DNA of 53,323 nt, taken from Bifidobacteriaceae bacterium. Its GTDB lineage: Bacteria > Actinomycetota > Actinomycetes > Actinomycetales > Bifidobacteriaceae. Position 1 is the first letter of the stretch. Each line of letters opens with the position of its first letter. The translations under genes and the position numbers were made by a program. The stretch is from assembly GCA_022650895.1 (NCBI GenBank), contig JALCQC010000017.1, positions 1 to 53,323 on the forward strand. The letters are read 5' to 3'. Below, piece after piece: positions 33,941 to 43,732 of the stretch. The notes beneath the pieces are model-generated. The model was given only the letters and a program-made list of their open reading frames with translations. It was not told the DNA's origin and made no database searches.

Positions 33941-34543
33941 CTATGCAGGCATTCCCATGAGAGCACTGGTCGGATAGCCCTCGAGTTTGCCCCGCCCATT
34001 GAGCCCGTCAAGCTCCATGACGAAAGCAAAACCTGCGACCTTCGCTCCGGAATCCTCAACAAGCTGCGCCGCTGCTTTCGCGGTGCCGCCCGTCGCAATT
34101 AGATCGTCGACGATGAGAACCCGGGAACCTTCCGGAAGAAGGTCCTTCTCGATCTCAACAGTCGCCGTGTCATATTCCAGATCGTATTCACGACTGAGTG
34201 TAGGAGGCGGAAGTTTCCCGGCTTTGCGGAACGCCACAAAACCCTTGCCCAAACTGTAGGCGAGAGGAGCTCCGACGAGGAAGCCTCGGGCTTCCAGTCC
34301 CCCGACGTAATCAAATTCACCAGCATCGACAGGCAGCGACTTCTGCAGTGCCGAAATCAGGATGTTAAAAGCCTTAGGATCGTTCAACGCCGGGATAAAG
34401 TCGCGAAAAGTGATGCTTTCCGCAGGGAAGCCGGGGATTGTTCGGATACGTGAAATAAGATACTCAGAGTCTTGCGGTGCAATGCCCGCAAGACCCTCAA
34501 GTCTCCAGTCCGATGTCGTTGAAGCGGCGGAATCAAGAACCAT
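33941..34543 (-). CDS. apt: Adenine phosphoribosyltransferase
   Basis: Apt salvages adenine by joining it to PRPP to give AMP. It has 200 residues. The PRPP-binding loop is VLIVDDLIATGGTA, with the adenine-site block YVGGLEARGFLVGAPLAY and FVAFRKAGKLP. It starts 15 nt after the yajC stop and ends 49 nt before sucC, within a long collinear run. A short N-terminal extension precedes the usual start of the domain. Confidence 0.96.
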   Translation of the reverse strand: MVLDSAASTTSDWRLEGLAGIAPQDSEYLISRIRTIPGFPAESITFRDFIPALNDPKAFNILISALQKSLPVDAGEFDYVGGLEARGFLVGAPLAYSLGKGFVAFRKAGKLPPPTLSREYDLEYDTATVEIEKDLLPEGSRVLIVDDLIATGGTAKAAAQLVEDSGAKVAGFAFVMELDGLNGRGKLEGYPTSALMGMPA

Positions 34544-34558
34544 TGTTGTGGTTTACTC

Positions 34559-35059
34559 TCACTTAGTGTCGTCGGTAGGTTCAGAAACGGGCGCGGCCAC
34601 CTCTGGTGCCTGTGCCGGCTCGGCAGTTGCCGCAGCATCCGTAGCAGCATCTTCCTGCGCAGGAGCCTCTGTCGATGCCGCAGCGTCGGAAGAATCAGCT
34701 TCGGCGGCTACCTCTGGGCGAATGACGTTTCCGTTCTCATCCTTGGGAAGAGGATTTCCCTCTTCATCCACCTCATCGTCGCTCACATAGGCCGGGACGA
34801 CGGGAGGCTTGGTGATGGCCTGGATCCTCCAACGGGAAAGGCTTCCTTCGGAATCGATGACAATCTGGTCGTGATCGGGATCGACCTCCTTCACCACACC
34901 AAGAAGACCCGAGACGGTGGCGACTTCCTCACCCGGAGCGAGAGAATCCCTCCAGCTGAGTGTTTCCTGCTGGCGCTGCTTCTGCTTGCGCGAGGAGAAC
35001 CACATAAAGCCCACCATCACGACAATGATGATAATCATCATCAACATACCTTGATCCAT
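34559..35059 (-). CDS. yajC: Preprotein translocase accessory protein YajC
   Basis: This small inner-membrane partner of SecDF has an N-terminal hydrophobic helix (about 5-21, MLMMIIIIVVMVGFMWF) and basic RKQKQRQQ. The conserved domain SLAPGEEVATVSGLLGVV follows. The C-terminal tail (about 100-166) is unusually long and is rich in Glu, Asp and Ala. The ATG at 35059 is preferred over 35062 because GGAG is only 1 nt from the latter. SecD/SecF are not in the window. It lies downstream of ruvB, as in many actinobacteria. Confidence 0.9.
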   Translation of the reverse strand: MDQGMLMMIIIIVVMVGFMWFSSRKQKQRQQETLSWRDSLAPGEEVATVSGLLGVVKEVDPDHDQIVIDSEGSLSRWRIQAITKPPVVPAYVSDDEVDEEGNPLPKDENGNVIRPEVAAEADSSDAAASTEAPAQEDAATDAAATAEPAQAPEVAAPVSEPTDDTK

Positions 35060-35133
35060 CATGCTCCTTCTAATGTTGACTCGGGTCTGCGTGATGAACG
35101 ACCGCTTACCGATTAGCCGAAAACTTAACTACT

Positions 35134-36189
35134 TTAGAACAGCGAGTTGACATCCCTGTTCGGAATCTTGCCCAAATGCGTCCACGCTTTTTGTGTCGCC
35201 ACACGACCCTTCGGCGTTCTCACCAGGAAGCCTTCGCGCACCAGATACGGTTCACACACCGTCTCCACTGTTTCTGATTCCTCCCCCACCATAGCGGAGA
35301 GATTGTTCAGACCCACAGGTCCTCCATCAAAATTCTCCACTACTGCACGCAACACGGCAATGTCAAGGCGGTCCAGACCCTCTTTATCGATCTGATAAAG
35401 CTCAAGTGCCTGCTCGACCGACGCTTTGTTCACGGTGTCGAGATTATGGACCACAGCCCAGTCGCGCACTCTGCGAAGCAGACGATTCGCCACACGCGGA
35501 GTGCCACGTGAACGCAACGACAACTGTTCGGCAGCATCCTCGTCGAGATCAATGCCGAGGACCTGTGCAGAGCGAAGAACCAGCCGCCGCAATTCGGAGG
35601 GCGGGTAAAAGTCAAGGTGAGCGGTGAAGCCGAAACGGGCACGCAAGGGTGAAGGCAGCATTCCCTCTCGCGTCGTGGCACCGATGACGGTGAAATGCGG
35701 AAGCGTCAGCGGAATGGACGAAGCACCAGGCCCCTTCCCCACCATGACATCAACGCGGAAATCCTCCATCGCAATGTACAGGAGTTCCTCGGCGGCACGC
35801 GGCAAGCGGTGGATCTCGTCGAGGAAAAGCACCTCTCCCTCCTCGAGAGAGCTCAGAATGCTCGCCAAATCGCCGGCATGCTGCACCGCAGGACCTGATG
35901 TGACACGGATAGGAACATCGAGTTCATTGGCCACGATCATCGCCAGCGTCGTCTTGCCCAACCCCGGAGGCCCCGCCAACAGAATATGGTCCGGGGGAAC
36001 ATTGCGTTTACGGGCCGCGTCGAGAAAGAGCTGAAGCTGGGCCTTCAGCCGAGGCTGACCAATGAAGGAATCCAGATTGCTCGGACGAAGTTCTTCGTCC
36101 GAAATGCTCTCCCCCTTCTGAGGTTCCGCGGAAATGATACGGAGATAGTCGTCGCTTGCCCCATTGTTCTGGTGTTCAGCAGTCTCCAA
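35134..36189 (-). CDS. ruvB: Holliday junction branch-migration ATPase RuvB
   Basis: RuvB is the AAA+ motor that, with RuvA, drives branch migration of Holliday junctions. It has 351 residues. The N-terminal signature is [19 protein letters not shown], Walker [10 protein letters not shown], Walker B LFLDEIHR, and sensor [19 protein letters not shown]. The C-terminal winged helix ends in [17 protein letters not shown]. The start is TTG at 36189, abutting the ruvA stop, with AGGGG 6 nt upstream; coupled translation is likely. Confidence 0.97.
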   Translation of the reverse strand: METAEHQNNGASDDYLRIISAEPQKGESISDEELRPSNLDSFIGQPRLKAQLQLFLDAARKRNVPPDHILLAGPPGLGKTTLAMIVANELDVPIRVTSGPAVQHAGDLASILSSLEEGEVLFLDEIHRLPRAAEELLYIAMEDFRVDVMVGKGPGASSIPLTLPHFTVIGATTREGMLPSPLRARFGFTAHLDFYPPSELRRLVLRSAQVLGIDLDEDAAEQLSLRSRGTPRVANRLLRRVRDWAVVHNLDTVNKASVEQALELYQIDKEGLDRLDIAVLRAVVENFDGGPVGLNNLSAMVGEESETVETVCEPYLVREGFLVRTPKGRVATQKAWTHLGKIPNRDVNSLF

Positions 36190-36804
36190 TTAATTCCCCT
36201 TCCCCAAATACGCCAACGCTTGGCGAAGCACCTTCGAAACATCCTCACGAGGAACGTCCTCCTCGTATCCCTGCTGAGAACAAATGAAGGCGACCGCCTC
36301 CTCGGCATCACGCTGCTGCCAGCCCAACGACACCAGGCCCTGCGTGATTTCGGAAACGTGAGGTTTAACCTGATTCTGACTCGCACCGTTTCCCTGGAGA
36401 TCCATGGAAGCCATTTTGCCCGACAGCTCCAGGATGATCTTCTGAGCGCCTTTTTTGCCGATTCCAGGAGCCTTGGTGAGTGCGGCAACATCTTGCTGTG
36501 AAATCGCTTTTAGCAGCGGCTCCGCCGGTAGTGTTGACAGCAAAGACAGCGCGGCCTTAGGCCCCACTCCGCTGACTTTCTGAAGCTGAAGAAACAGAGA
36601 TTTAGCGGCTTTCGAAGTGAATCCATACAGAGAAATAGCGTCCTGGGAGACGGCAAGATAAGTATAGAGAGTCACCTCATGGTGAGGTCGCAACGCCGAA
36701 AGCTCGCTGCCGGGCATATGGACCTCGAAACCCACTCCATGAACGTCGATGAGCACAGAACCGGCGTCAACGCTCGCCACCATGCCACGCAGTGAACCGA
36801 TCAT
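36190..36804 (-). CDS. ruvA: Holliday junction-binding protein RuvA
   Basis: RuvA is the tetrameric junction-binding subunit that recruits RuvB. It has 204 residues. The OB-fold domain opens MIGSLRGMVASVDAG. Two helix-hairpin-helix motifs are VSGVGPKAALSLL and APGIGKKGAQKII, and the C-terminal three-helix RuvB-contact domain is at about 155-204. It lies between ruvC (61-nt gap) and ruvB. Confidence 0.97.
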   Translation of the reverse strand: MIGSLRGMVASVDAGSVLIDVHGVGFEVHMPGSELSALRPHHEVTLYTYLAVSQDAISLYGFTSKAAKSLFLQLQKVSGVGPKAALSLLSTLPAEPLLKAISQQDVAALTKAPGIGKKGAQKIILELSGKMASMDLQGNGASQNQVKPHVSEITQGLVSLGWQQRDAEEAVAFICSQQGYEEDVPREDVSKVLRQALAYLGKGN

Positions 36805-36865
36805 GTGTCAACCTTCCTTCAGACCTGCTTCAGTATACCGAAGAGGCTCGAACATCTGTTCGAGC

Positions 36866-37447
36866 TTACATTCCACGAAGGGCTCCCTTCGACATCTTCG
36901 TCTTCTGCAACTGCTGTGCCCATTGCCTCTGAGCCATGGTGAGATGCTGCTCGCGCTCTCCCCCTTGCAACGCGCCCGAAGGACGCAAGGCATGGGTGAT
37001 CGCCTGCGCGAGGGCGTCAGCGGCATCTGCCGGCTTCGGCAAAACGTTCAAGCCAAGAATGCGCGCGACCATACGTTCTACCTGAATCTTCTCCGCGGTC
37101 CCATTGCCCGTGATCGCGAGCTTGACTTCAGACGGTGTGTGCACTGCCGTGGGGATCGAGCGTTCGGCGGCCGCCACCATCGCCAGACCTGCCACCTGGG
37201 CGGTTCCCAACACTGTATTGACATTGTGTTGTGCGAAGACGCGCTCTATGGAAACCACGTCCGGTGAGAATTCCTCAATTTTGCGGCTGAGTCCCTGCCA
37301 CTGCTGCAGGAGACGAATGTCCTGTGGGTCCTTCGGATCCGTTCGGATGACGTCGACGTGAATAAAAGAAAGCCGGCGGGACGCGCCGGCTTCAATAACA
37401 CCAACCCCGCAGCGTGTGAGCCCGGGGTCGACTCCGAAAACAATCAC
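36866..37447 (-). CDS. ruvC: Holliday junction resolvase RuvC
   Basis: RuvC is the endonuclease that cuts Holliday junctions symmetrically. It has 193 residues. Catalytic acidic residues are visible in [12 protein letters not shown] (Asp6), SIERVFA (Glu) and the late [13 protein letters not shown] (two Asp). It follows yebC by 5 nt, so ruvC, ruvA and ruvB are probably co-transcribed with yebC. Confidence 0.97.
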   Translation of the reverse strand: MIVFGVDPGLTRCGVGVIEAGASRRLSFIHVDVIRTDPKDPQDIRLLQQWQGLSRKIEEFSPDVVSIERVFAQHNVNTVLGTAQVAGLAMVAAAERSIPTAVHTPSEVKLAITGNGTAEKIQVERMVARILGLNVLPKPADAADALAQAITHALRPSGALQGGEREQHLTMAQRQWAQQLQKTKMSKGALRGM

Positions 37448-37452
37448 TGTAA

Positions 37453-38211
37453 CTACTCTTCGTCGTCCAGCTGAGCCATCACGTCATCAGAGGCAGTCCA
37501 GTTCGCATAGATGTTCTGAACGTCGTCCAGATCGTCGAGGTTGTCGACGAGCCTAGAGACCTTACGTGCCGCATCCACATCCAGCTCGACCTCAGTGAGA
37601 GGAACAAGCGCGGTTTCTGCGGAATCGTAGTCAATGCCCTTATCTTGCAAGGCCTTGCGGACCGCAGTGACATCTCCCGGAGCGGTGGTCACCATATAGG
37701 TGTCGCCGTCTTCGGCGACATCCTCGGCACCCGCCTCTGCCGCGATCTCGAAGAGGTTGTCGTAGTCGACGCCCTCGGAAGGAACCACGATCTGGCCCTT
37801 GCGCTCGAAATTGAAGCTCACGGAACCATTCTCAGCGAGAGAACCGCCGCCCTTGGTGAGCGTGGAACGGACATCCGCTGCCGCACGGTTCCTGTTGTCG
37901 GTGAGGCACTCGATGATGAGGCCGATTCCGCCGGGCGCATAGCCTTCGTAGACGATGTCCTCATAGTTCGCACCGCCGGCCTCTTCACCTGAACCACGCT
38001 TGACGGCGCGGGTGATGTTATCGGCGGGGACGGAGTTCTTCTTAGCCTTGTAGATGGCGTCATACAGCGTCGGATTGCCGTCGGGGTCGCCGCCGCCCGT
38101 GCGAGCCGCGATTTCGATGTTTTTGATCAGCTTGGCGAACAGCTTGCCGCGCTTGGCATCGATGGCCGCCTTCTTGTGCTTGGTGGTCGCCCACTTTGAA
38201 TGTCCTGACAT
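37453..38211 (-). CDS. YebC/PmpR-family protein
   Basis: This 252-residue protein has the family N-terminus [23 protein letters not shown] and the typical three-domain length. Family members act as DNA-binding regulators or, as shown for YebC/TACO1, help ribosomes translate proline-rich stretches. The neighbouring ruvCAB genes are the usual context. The start follows the thrS-HIT terminator, so a promoter probably lies in 38212-38268. Confidence 0.95.
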   Translation of the reverse strand: MSGHSKWATTKHKKAAIDAKRGKLFAKLIKNIEIAARTGGGDPDGNPTLYDAIYKAKKNSVPADNITRAVKRGSGEEAGGANYEDIVYEGYAPGGIGLIIECLTDNRNRAAADVRSTLTKGGGSLAENGSVSFNFERKGQIVVPSEGVDYDNLFEIAAEAGAEDVAEDGDTYMVTTAPGDVTAVRKALQDKGIDYDSAETALVPLTEVELDVDAARKVSRLVDNLDDLDDVQNIYANWTASDDVMAQLDDEE

Positions 38212-38268
38212 GGCGCTCCTGACATTAATTGATTGAAACTTTTGTAAGTTTAGAGACTGCTACGGACG

Positions 38269-38308
38269 AAAAATCACCTTCCTCCGTTGTATGAAGGGAG
38301 GAAGGTGA
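38269..38308 (-). terminator. Rho-independent terminator after the HIT gene
   Basis: TCACCTTCCTCC (38274-38285) and GGAGGAAGGTGA (38297-38308) form a 12-bp stem with an 11-nt loop. On the minus strand it is followed by TTTTTC. It separates thrS-HIT from yebC-ruvCAB. Confidence 0.9.
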
Positions 38309-38315
38309 ATGATGG

Positions 38316-38942
38316 CTACTTGAGGGGCAGTCCGAAATCACCCTGCAGCTTGGTGAAACCCTCGGCGTAGGCGTCGCGCTGGCTCGACAGCAGAATCGGC
38401 ATCGTCCGGGTGCCGGCGGTGATGGGCATGAAATTCGAGTCGCCTTCCCAACGTGGAACGACGTGCTGGTGCAGATGCCCGGCGACCCCCGCCCCCGCTA
38501 CTTCGCCCTGGTTGACGCCGACGTTCCAACCGTCGGGATGGGAGACTTCTTTCATCACAGCAATGGACAACACTGTTGCTTTCTCGAATTCCTGAAGCTC
38601 TTCATCGTTGAGATCCAACAACATCCCCACATGACGGTAAGGGCAGATCATGAGATGCCCAACATTGTATGGATAGAGGTTCATAATGGCGAAAACATAC
38701 GTTCCACGCCATGCAATAAGTCCCTCTTCATCGGATTTCTCCTGAGCCGCACAGAAAGGGCATTCCTTCTTGTCCGTGGTCTTCGGCTTGTCCTGCCCTT
38801 GTACGTACACCATGCGCTGCGGAGTCCACAGACGCTGATAACCGTCCTCAGCGGGAGGAAAGTCCGATGAGGCCTCCACCGAATCCGCAGATGCGGCGAA
38901 GGCCTTGTCGTTCTCAGAGAGAGACTTCATCTCTTCGTTCAT
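38316..38942 (-). CDS. HIT-family nucleotide hydrolase/phosphorylase
   Basis: This histidine-triad protein of 208 residues acts on dinucleotide polyphosphates or AMP conjugates. The catalytic triad is in GHLHQHVVPRW (His-x-His-x-His). A CPFC zinc-type pair lies upstream, and the N-terminal segment LWTPQRMVYVQG is typical of the AP4A-phosphorylase-like group of actinobacteria. ATG 38942 lies 1 nt after the thrS stop, so the gene is coupled to thrS. The longer frame to 39002 is not favoured. Confidence 0.9.
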   Translation of the reverse strand: MNEEMKSLSENDKAFAASADSVEASSDFPPAEDGYQRLWTPQRMVYVQGQDKPKTTDKKECPFCAAQEKSDEEGLIAWRGTYVFAIMNLYPYNVGHLMICPYRHVGMLLDLNDEELQEFEKATVLSIAVMKEVSHPDGWNVGVNQGEVAGAGVAGHLHQHVVPRWEGDSNFMPITAGTRTMPILLSSQRDAYAEGFTKLQGDFGLPLK

Positions 38943-38943
38943 A

Positions 38944-40989
38944 TCAGGCAGCCTGATATCCGGACACTGTGATGAAATCCTCACTGGAGTTGACTTGCTC
39001 ATGGGTGGTGCACACCTTTTCGAGGAGGTCCGCCGCAGTCTCCTTCTTCACGCCGTTAAGCTGTGAGCCGTCACGGAAGCGGAAGCTGACGGAACCGTGC
39101 TGCATATCGTCCTCGCCTGCGATGATGGTGAACGGAACCTTCTGCTTGGAGGCGTTGCGGATCTTCTTGCCGAAACGGTCGTCCGAATAATCGATCTCGC
39201 CGCGAATGTCACGCTGCGTAAGACCATCGAAGAATTCCTTGAGATAGTCGTTGTACTTATCCGCGACTGCGATTCCCTCCGCCTGCACCGGAGCAAGCCA
39301 TGCCGGGAAAGCGCCGGCGTAGTGTTCGAGCAGAATGGCGAAGAAACGCTCGACTGATCCGAAGAGCGCGCGGTGAATCATCACCGGCTCCTTGCGCTGA
39401 CCATCCCTGTCGATGTATTCGAGGCCAAAGAGGTGGGGCTCGTTGAAGTCGAGCTGCAGGGTCGAGATCTGCCAGGTACGGCCGATGGCGTCGCGCGCCT
39501 GAACGGAGATCTTCGGTCCGTAGAAAGCTGCTCCGGCGGGATCGTCGACGAGTTCAAGACCGGACTCCTCGCCCACCTCACGCAGAGTACGCGTCGCCTC
39601 TTCCCAAATCTCGTCCGAGCCCACGTACTTGTGCTCGTCCTTGGTGGAAAGCTCGAGATAGAAGTCTTCAAGGCCGAAGTCCTGAAGCAGCTGGAGCACG
39701 AATTTCAAGATGCTCTTGAGCTCGTCCTTCATCTGCTCGCGGGTGCAGTAGATGTGGCTGTCGTCCTGAGTCAAGCCACGGACGCGGGTGAGGCCGTGGA
39801 CAACGCCGGACTTCTCGTAGCGGTACACCGTTCCGAACTCGAAGAGACGCAACGGAAGCTCGCGATACGAACGCTGACGAGATGCAAAGATGAGATTGTG
39901 CATCGGGCAGTTCATCGGCTTGAGGTAATAGTCCTGACCAGGCTTCTTGACTGAACCGTCCGCGTTGAGTTCCTCGTCCAAATGCATGGGGGGGAACATG
40001 CCATCCTTGTACCAGCTCAGATGGCCGGAAGTCTTGTACAGGCCTTCCTTGGTGATGTGTGGTGTCTGGACGAACGAGTAGCCGTTGCGCCGGTGCATCT
40101 TGCGGGAGTAATCCTCCATCACGTTGATGATGGTGCCACCCTTGGGATGGAAGACAACAAGACCGGGTCCGATCTCGTCAGGGAAACTAAAGAGATCAAG
40201 ATCTGCACCCAACTTACGATGGTCGCGACGTGCGGCCTCATCGAGCCTTGCGAGGTAATTCTTCAGCTCTTCCTTGGTGCTCCAAGCGGTGCCATAGATG
40301 CGCTGCAGCATGGGGTTCTTCTCATCGCCACGCCAGTAAGCCGCCGCCGTGCGCTGCAATTTGAAAGCGCCGATGTACTTGGTGGACGGAAGATGTGGTC
40401 CACGGCATAGGTCCTTCCACACAACGGTTCCATCCTTGCGGATGTTGTCGTACATGCTGAGCTCACCTGTCGAAACCTCCGTAGCGGCATCGGCATCGAT
40501 CTCTGCTTCCTTCGCGCCGATGAGTTCCAGCTTGTACGGCTGGTCGGCTTCCTCAGCACGCGCCTCGTCCTCGGTGACGACGCGGCGGCGGAAGAGCTGA
40601 TTCTCCTTGACGATGCGCTGCATATGCTTTTCGATCGTCTTCAGATCGTCGGGGGTGAAAGGAGTCGGCACATCAAAGTCGTAATAGAATCCGTTGTCGA
40701 TAACGGGACCGATACCGAGCTTTACCCCTTCGAAAACCTCCTGGACGGCCTGGGCCATCACATGGGTGGCGGAGTGCCGCATGATGGCGACGCCTTCGGG
40801 GCTATCGAGGGTAATGGGCTCTACGGTATCTCCGTCATGGAGCGGAGTGTAGATGTCTCTGGGAACGCCGTTGATGGAAACAGCCACCACGTTGCGGTCG
40901 TCTGCATAGAGCTGCTCGCCGGTCTGGTCTGAATCCACCTCCTTCGACTTCCCGTTGAGGGTGACGATGATCTGGTGAACTTCAGCCAT
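38944..40989 (-). CDS. thrS: Threonyl-tRNA synthetase
   Basis: ThrRS charges tRNA-Thr with threonine. It has 681 residues. A TGS domain (1-65), an editing domain (with [15 protein letters not shown]) and a class II catalytic core are all visible. Core blocks are [20 protein letters not shown] (motif 2 region), [17 protein letters not shown] and, in motif 3, [20 protein letters not shown]. The anticodon-binding domain follows. ATG 40989 is the standard start; the longer frame to 41082 has no support. No T-box is recognisable upstream. Confidence 0.97.
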   Translation of the reverse strand: MAEVHQIIVTLNGKSKEVDSDQTGEQLYADDRNVVAVSINGVPRDIYTPLHDGDTVEPITLDSPEGVAIMRHSATHVMAQAVQEVFEGVKLGIGPVIDNGFYYDFDVPTPFTPDDLKTIEKHMQRIVKENQLFRRRVVTEDEARAEEADQPYKLELIGAKEAEIDADAATEVSTGELSMYDNIRKDGTVVWKDLCRGPHLPSTKYIGAFKLQRTAAAYWRGDEKNPMLQRIYGTAWSTKEELKNYLARLDEAARRDHRKLGADLDLFSFPDEIGPGLVVFHPKGGTIINVMEDYSRKMHRRNGYSFVQTPHITKEGLYKTSGHLSWYKDGMFPPMHLDEELNADGSVKKPGQDYYLKPMNCPMHNLIFASRQRSYRELPLRLFEFGTVYRYEKSGVVHGLTRVRGLTQDDSHIYCTREQMKDELKSILKFVLQLLQDFGLEDFYLELSTKDEHKYVGSDEIWEEATRTLREVGEESGLELVDDPAGAAFYGPKISVQARDAIGRTWQISTLQLDFNEPHLFGLEYIDRDGQRKEPVMIHRALFGSVERFFAILLEHYAGAFPAWLAPVQAEGIAVADKYNDYLKEFFDGLTQRDIRGEIDYSDDRFGKKIRNASKQKVPFTIIAGEDDMQHGSVSFRFRDGSQLNGVKKETAADLLEKVCTTHEQVNSSEDFITVSGYQAA

Positions 40990-41160
40990 TCTGCTTGTCC
41001 TTACTATCGGGACCCGCGTTACAAGGTGCGGGCCTGGACTGTGGTTAACAACGTAGGTCACGTTATGACGCGTTGTCGACATCCGGCTCTCACCACGAGA
41101 TTGGAGAGATATTAAATCAGATTCAGCACACTCAAAGAAGCAAGGTATCTATCTTTTCAT

Positions 41161-41184
41161 TATTTACTGTGCTATTTACTGTGC
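41161..41184. repeat. Two tandem 12-bp units upstream of thrS
   Basis: TATTTACTGTGC occurs twice in direct succession. It lies about 170 nt upstream of thrS and downstream of the tRNA cluster. No function is evident. Confidence 0.7.
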
Positions 41185-41281
41185 TGCAAACGTAGGTGAC
41201 TTTTTCTTGGCCTGAGTCTTTTATTACAGAGCGCAACAATGAGATCTGATCGGATCTTGATAAAGAGAAAAGGAGAACGGG

Positions 41282-41354
41282 TGGGCGATGTAGGAATCGA
41301 ACCTACGACCCCTTCGGTGTGAACGAAGTGCGCTAGCCGCTGCGCCAATCGCCC
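41282..41354 (-). tRNA. tRNA-Val (anticodon CAC)
   Basis: Acceptor stem GGGCGAT/ATCGCCC, anticodon stem CTTCG/CGAAG with loop TTCACAC, and a T-arm with GGTTCGATTCC. CCA is not encoded (the template continues CCC). It is the last of four tRNAs on this strand. Confidence 0.95.
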
Positions 41355-41431
41355 GCTTCTTCATTTATACCGTATGAAGAAATGACTCTCCATATTGAAA
41401 AGCTCGGAGTCCGGAGACTTCGAGCAGTTCG

Positions 41432-41503
41432 TGGGCGATACTGGGATCGAACCAGTGACCCCTTCCGTGTCAGGGAAGTGCGCTACCTCTGCGCCAACCG
41501 CCC
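41432..41503 (-). tRNA. tRNA-Val (anticodon GAC)
   Basis: Acceptor stem GGGCGGT/ATCGCCC with one G-T pair, anticodon stem CTTCC/GGAAG and loop CTGACAC. The acceptor half and D-arm resemble the neighbouring tRNA-Val(CAC), suggesting duplication. CCA is not encoded. Confidence 0.95.
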
Positions 41504-41521
41504 AAAAGGAAAAAATCCTCG

Positions 41522-41592
41522 AGGTGGGTATGAGAGTCGAACTCATCTATACGGCTTTGCAGGCCGCTGCCTAACCGCTTGGCTAACCCACC
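41522..41592 (-). tRNA. tRNA-Cys (anticodon GCA)
   Basis: Acceptor stem GGTGGGT/ACCCACC, anticodon loop CTGCAAA and discriminator U as expected for cysteine. It is 71 nt with no encoded CCA. Confidence 0.95.
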
Positions 41593-41620
41593 GTAGTATC
41601 TGGTCAACTACCCGGACCCG

Positions 41621-41693
41621 AGCGGGCAACGGGACTCGAACCCGCGCTCTCGACCTTGGCAAGGTCGCGCTTTACCAACTAAGCTATGCCCGC
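41621..41693 (-). tRNA. tRNA-Gly (anticodon GCC)
   Basis: Acceptor stem GCGGGCA/TGCCCGC, anticodon stem CGACC/GGTCG with loop TTGCCAA, and discriminator U. It is the first gene of the Gly-Cys-Val-Val tRNA cluster. Confidence 0.95.
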
Positions 41694-41827
41694 GCTCATG
41701 AACCGCTCTCTATGAGCACGAGAGATAACTATATCGGGTATTCACGAAATAGCAAAGATGGCGTGTCGCGCAGCTCACATCACGCCGATGGCAATAATTT
41801 CTAGCGGATTCAGTCATCTCAACTACT

Positions 41828-42682
41828 GTGAGTCACGTGAACAACGAATCCCGAAATCATCAGCAAGTGGTGCTAGTCGCCGCCTTTGAAGGCTGGAACG
41901 ACGCCTCCGAAGCTGCCAGCGACGCCGTAAAACATCTCATCAATCGCTATGATTCCCGCATCATTGGCCATATTGACTCCGATGACTACTACGATCTGCA
42001 GGTCGCCCGCCCTATGTTGTGTACTGTGCTGGGCCACAAGCGCATCGTATGGCCGCAAACAACTCTTTACCAGGCTCGTGTGAGTGAGGACACTGAACTG
42101 ATTCTCGCCATCGGACCTGAACCGAATACGCACTGGCTCGATTACTGCCGTGAGATACTGGCGATCGCCGACGAGGTGGAAGCAACAAAGATCATTTCAC
42201 TGGGATCGATGTTCGCCGACTTTCCCCACACGCGCGCACTCCCGACAACGGTGAACGACGGTTCCGATCTCTCCGTGTCGGACGAAACCTATTCCGGCCC
42301 CATTGGCATTCCTACGGTTCTGACCATGACAGCCGCGCAGATGGGCTTCGACTCCGACTCCATCTGGGTTTCCATTCCCGAATACCTCGGTGCTGACGAC
42401 TGCCCTGAGGGTTCTCTGAGGCTCCTAGAACGCCTTTCAGGGCTTCTGGATGTGAGTCTCGACGTAGAGGACGTCTCTCGCCGGGCACGCCGCTGGAAGG
42501 CCGATGCTCAGATGCTGGTGCGTTACAACGACATGCTTGCTCACTATGTCCACCAGCTTGAGGAACAGACCGACGAATCCGAATCAAATACGCTGATGAG
42601 CGCGCAGAAGGCTCAGCAACTGGTTCAGGAGACGGAAGCGTATCTTCAGAGTCTCGACCAGCATGGAGAACCAAGTAAGTAA
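41828..42682 (+). CDS. PAC2-family protein
   Basis: This 284-residue protein is of the PAC2 (proteasome-assembly-chaperone-like) family, widespread in actinobacteria with unknown function. The front block VVLVAAFEGWNDASEAASDAV is characteristic, followed by ATKIISLGSMFADFPHTRALP and SIWVSIPEYLGAD. The C-terminal region is helical. It starts with GTG at 41828. No proteasome subunit genes are in the window, and PAC2 proteins also occur in species without one. It is followed by a stable hairpin. Confidence 0.85.
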   Translation: MSHVNNESRNHQQVVLVAAFEGWNDASEAASDAVKHLINRYDSRIIGHIDSDDYYDLQVARPMLCTVLGHKRIVWPQTTLYQARVSEDTELILAIGPEPNTHWLDYCREILAIADEVEATKIISLGSMFADFPHTRALPTTVNDGSDLSVSDETYSGPIGIPTVLTMTAAQMGFDSDSIWVSIPEYLGADDCPEGSLRLLERLSGLLDVSLDVEDVSRRARRWKADAQMLVRYNDMLAHYVHQLEEQTDESESNTLMSAQKAQQLVQETEAYLQSLDQHGEPSK

Positions 42683-42771
42683 CCTGAAACCTGTCTTCAT
42701 TTCTTCCCGTTCAGAGATGTGAAGTACGGTATCTCTCTAAGTTCGTCTCAAGAGACAACACACAGATAGAT

Positions 42772-42803
42772 AAGGGGCTCGCTATGCACCTAGCGAGCCC
42801 CTT
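42772..42803. terminator. Stem-loop after the PAC2 gene
   Basis: AAGGGGCTCGCTA (42772-42784) pairs perfectly with TAGCGAGCCCCTT (42791-42803) around a 6-nt loop. There is no T-run after it, so it is either a weak terminator or an mRNA-protecting hairpin. Confidence 0.65.
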
Positions 42804-42897
42804 GCGCATGAGACATTAGTCTCCTGCCACCCTCTTTCGCACCACGGACCTCAGAGATTACACACAGTCCGTCTCATGGAAGATGCTACGAAGATGA

Positions 42898-42948
42898 TTG
42901 TCACGAGGATGGCTTCCGATCGCACGATAGTGTTCGTCCTCGTGACAA
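42898..42948. terminator. Inverted repeat at the end of the sugar cluster
   Basis: TTGTCACGAGGA (42898-42909) and TCCTCGTGACAA (42937-42948) form a 12-bp stem with a 27-nt loop, 8 nt beyond the TPI-like gene stop. It probably ends the cluster transcript. The T-run is poor on both sides. Confidence 0.55.
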
Positions 42949-42956
42949 GCCTTTAT

Positions 42957-43712
42957 TCATCTCATTTCAGTAACCACCGGTCCCATAAGCTGAGAAGCTT
43001 CCCGAACAACCTCCACAAAAGCGGAAGGCTCATGCGCGAAGCGTCCGAGGAAGACACCATCCACGGCTCCCCCAAGGTCGGTGAGAACTCCTGGCCCCGC
43101 AGATCCTCCATAGAGAACGGCAGACTGCCTCCCATGAAGAATCTCACGGAGACATTCGCAAACCTCTCTGACGTATTCTTTCGGCGCAGGCTTATCCGCA
43201 CCGATCGCCCACAAGGGCTCGTATGCCACCCAGAGGGGCGAATCCATGTCCGTGCCCACTGCCTCCTGAATTTGATGAGTACAGATCTCCGCCGCCATTT
43301 GTGAGCCAACCCTCTCTTTCTCACCGACGCACAGAAGTGGAATCAGTCCATTCCTCCATGCAGCGAGAACCTTCCGGTGGATGAGAGGACGGTCCTCATG
43401 GTAAAGAAGCCGCCTTTCGACGTGACCGATTTCTGCGACGCTGACTCCCAACTCAGCAAGATCGCGTCCGGAAATCTCTCCAGTGAAGGCACCACGGTCA
43501 TCCGCACAAATATCCTGCGACCCTACCCGGATGCCAGCGGGAAGAAGCTCTTCACAGACCCGAGGAACGGTGAGGAAGTCAGGGAGGACGGCAAGCTCCA
43601 CACCTCGCCTTGAAACCCCTGTGTCCCCAAGCAAACGCACCAGGCACGCGCAGTAATCGAGCATCTGTTTCCTGGAAAAATACATTTTCAGACTAATGGC
43701 CACTACAGCCAT
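42957..43712 (-). CDS. Triosephosphate-isomerase-like protein, EryH/LerI-type candidate
   Basis: This TIM-barrel isomerase of 251 residues has the TPI catalytic residues Lys9 (ISLKM), His97 (IGHVERR) and Glu165 (AYEPLWAIG) and the phosphate loop YGGSAGPG. It departs from housekeeping TPI: the Asn of NxK is Ser, IGHSERR is IGHVERR, and loop 6 reads ADKPA. The Asn-to-Ser change recalls TPI-like L-erythrulose-1-phosphate isomerases (LerI/EryH), which convert a tetrulose phosphate to D-erythrulose 4-phosphate. It is last in a cluster with an RpiB-like isomerase, consistent with that job. DHAP isomerisation is the alternative. ATG 43712 has GGAG 6 nt upstream. Confidence 0.85.
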   Translation of the reverse strand: MAVVAISLKMYFSRKQMLDYCACLVRLLGDTGVSRRGVELAVLPDFLTVPRVCEELLPAGIRVGSQDICADDRGAFTGEISGRDLAELGVSVAEIGHVERRLLYHEDRPLIHRKVLAAWRNGLIPLLCVGEKERVGSQMAAEICTHQIQEAVGTDMDSPLWVAYEPLWAIGADKPAPKEYVREVCECLREILHGRQSAVLYGGSAGPGVLTDLGGAVDGVFLGRFAHEPSAFVEVVREASQLMGPVVTEMR

Positions 43713-43732
43713 GATGTCTCCTTACGCTCACG

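Noticed and set aside
40990..41281. Possible T-box leader of thrS
   Set aside because: No T-box sequence, specifier stem or antiterminator was recognisable; actinobacterial T-boxes mostly precede ileS.
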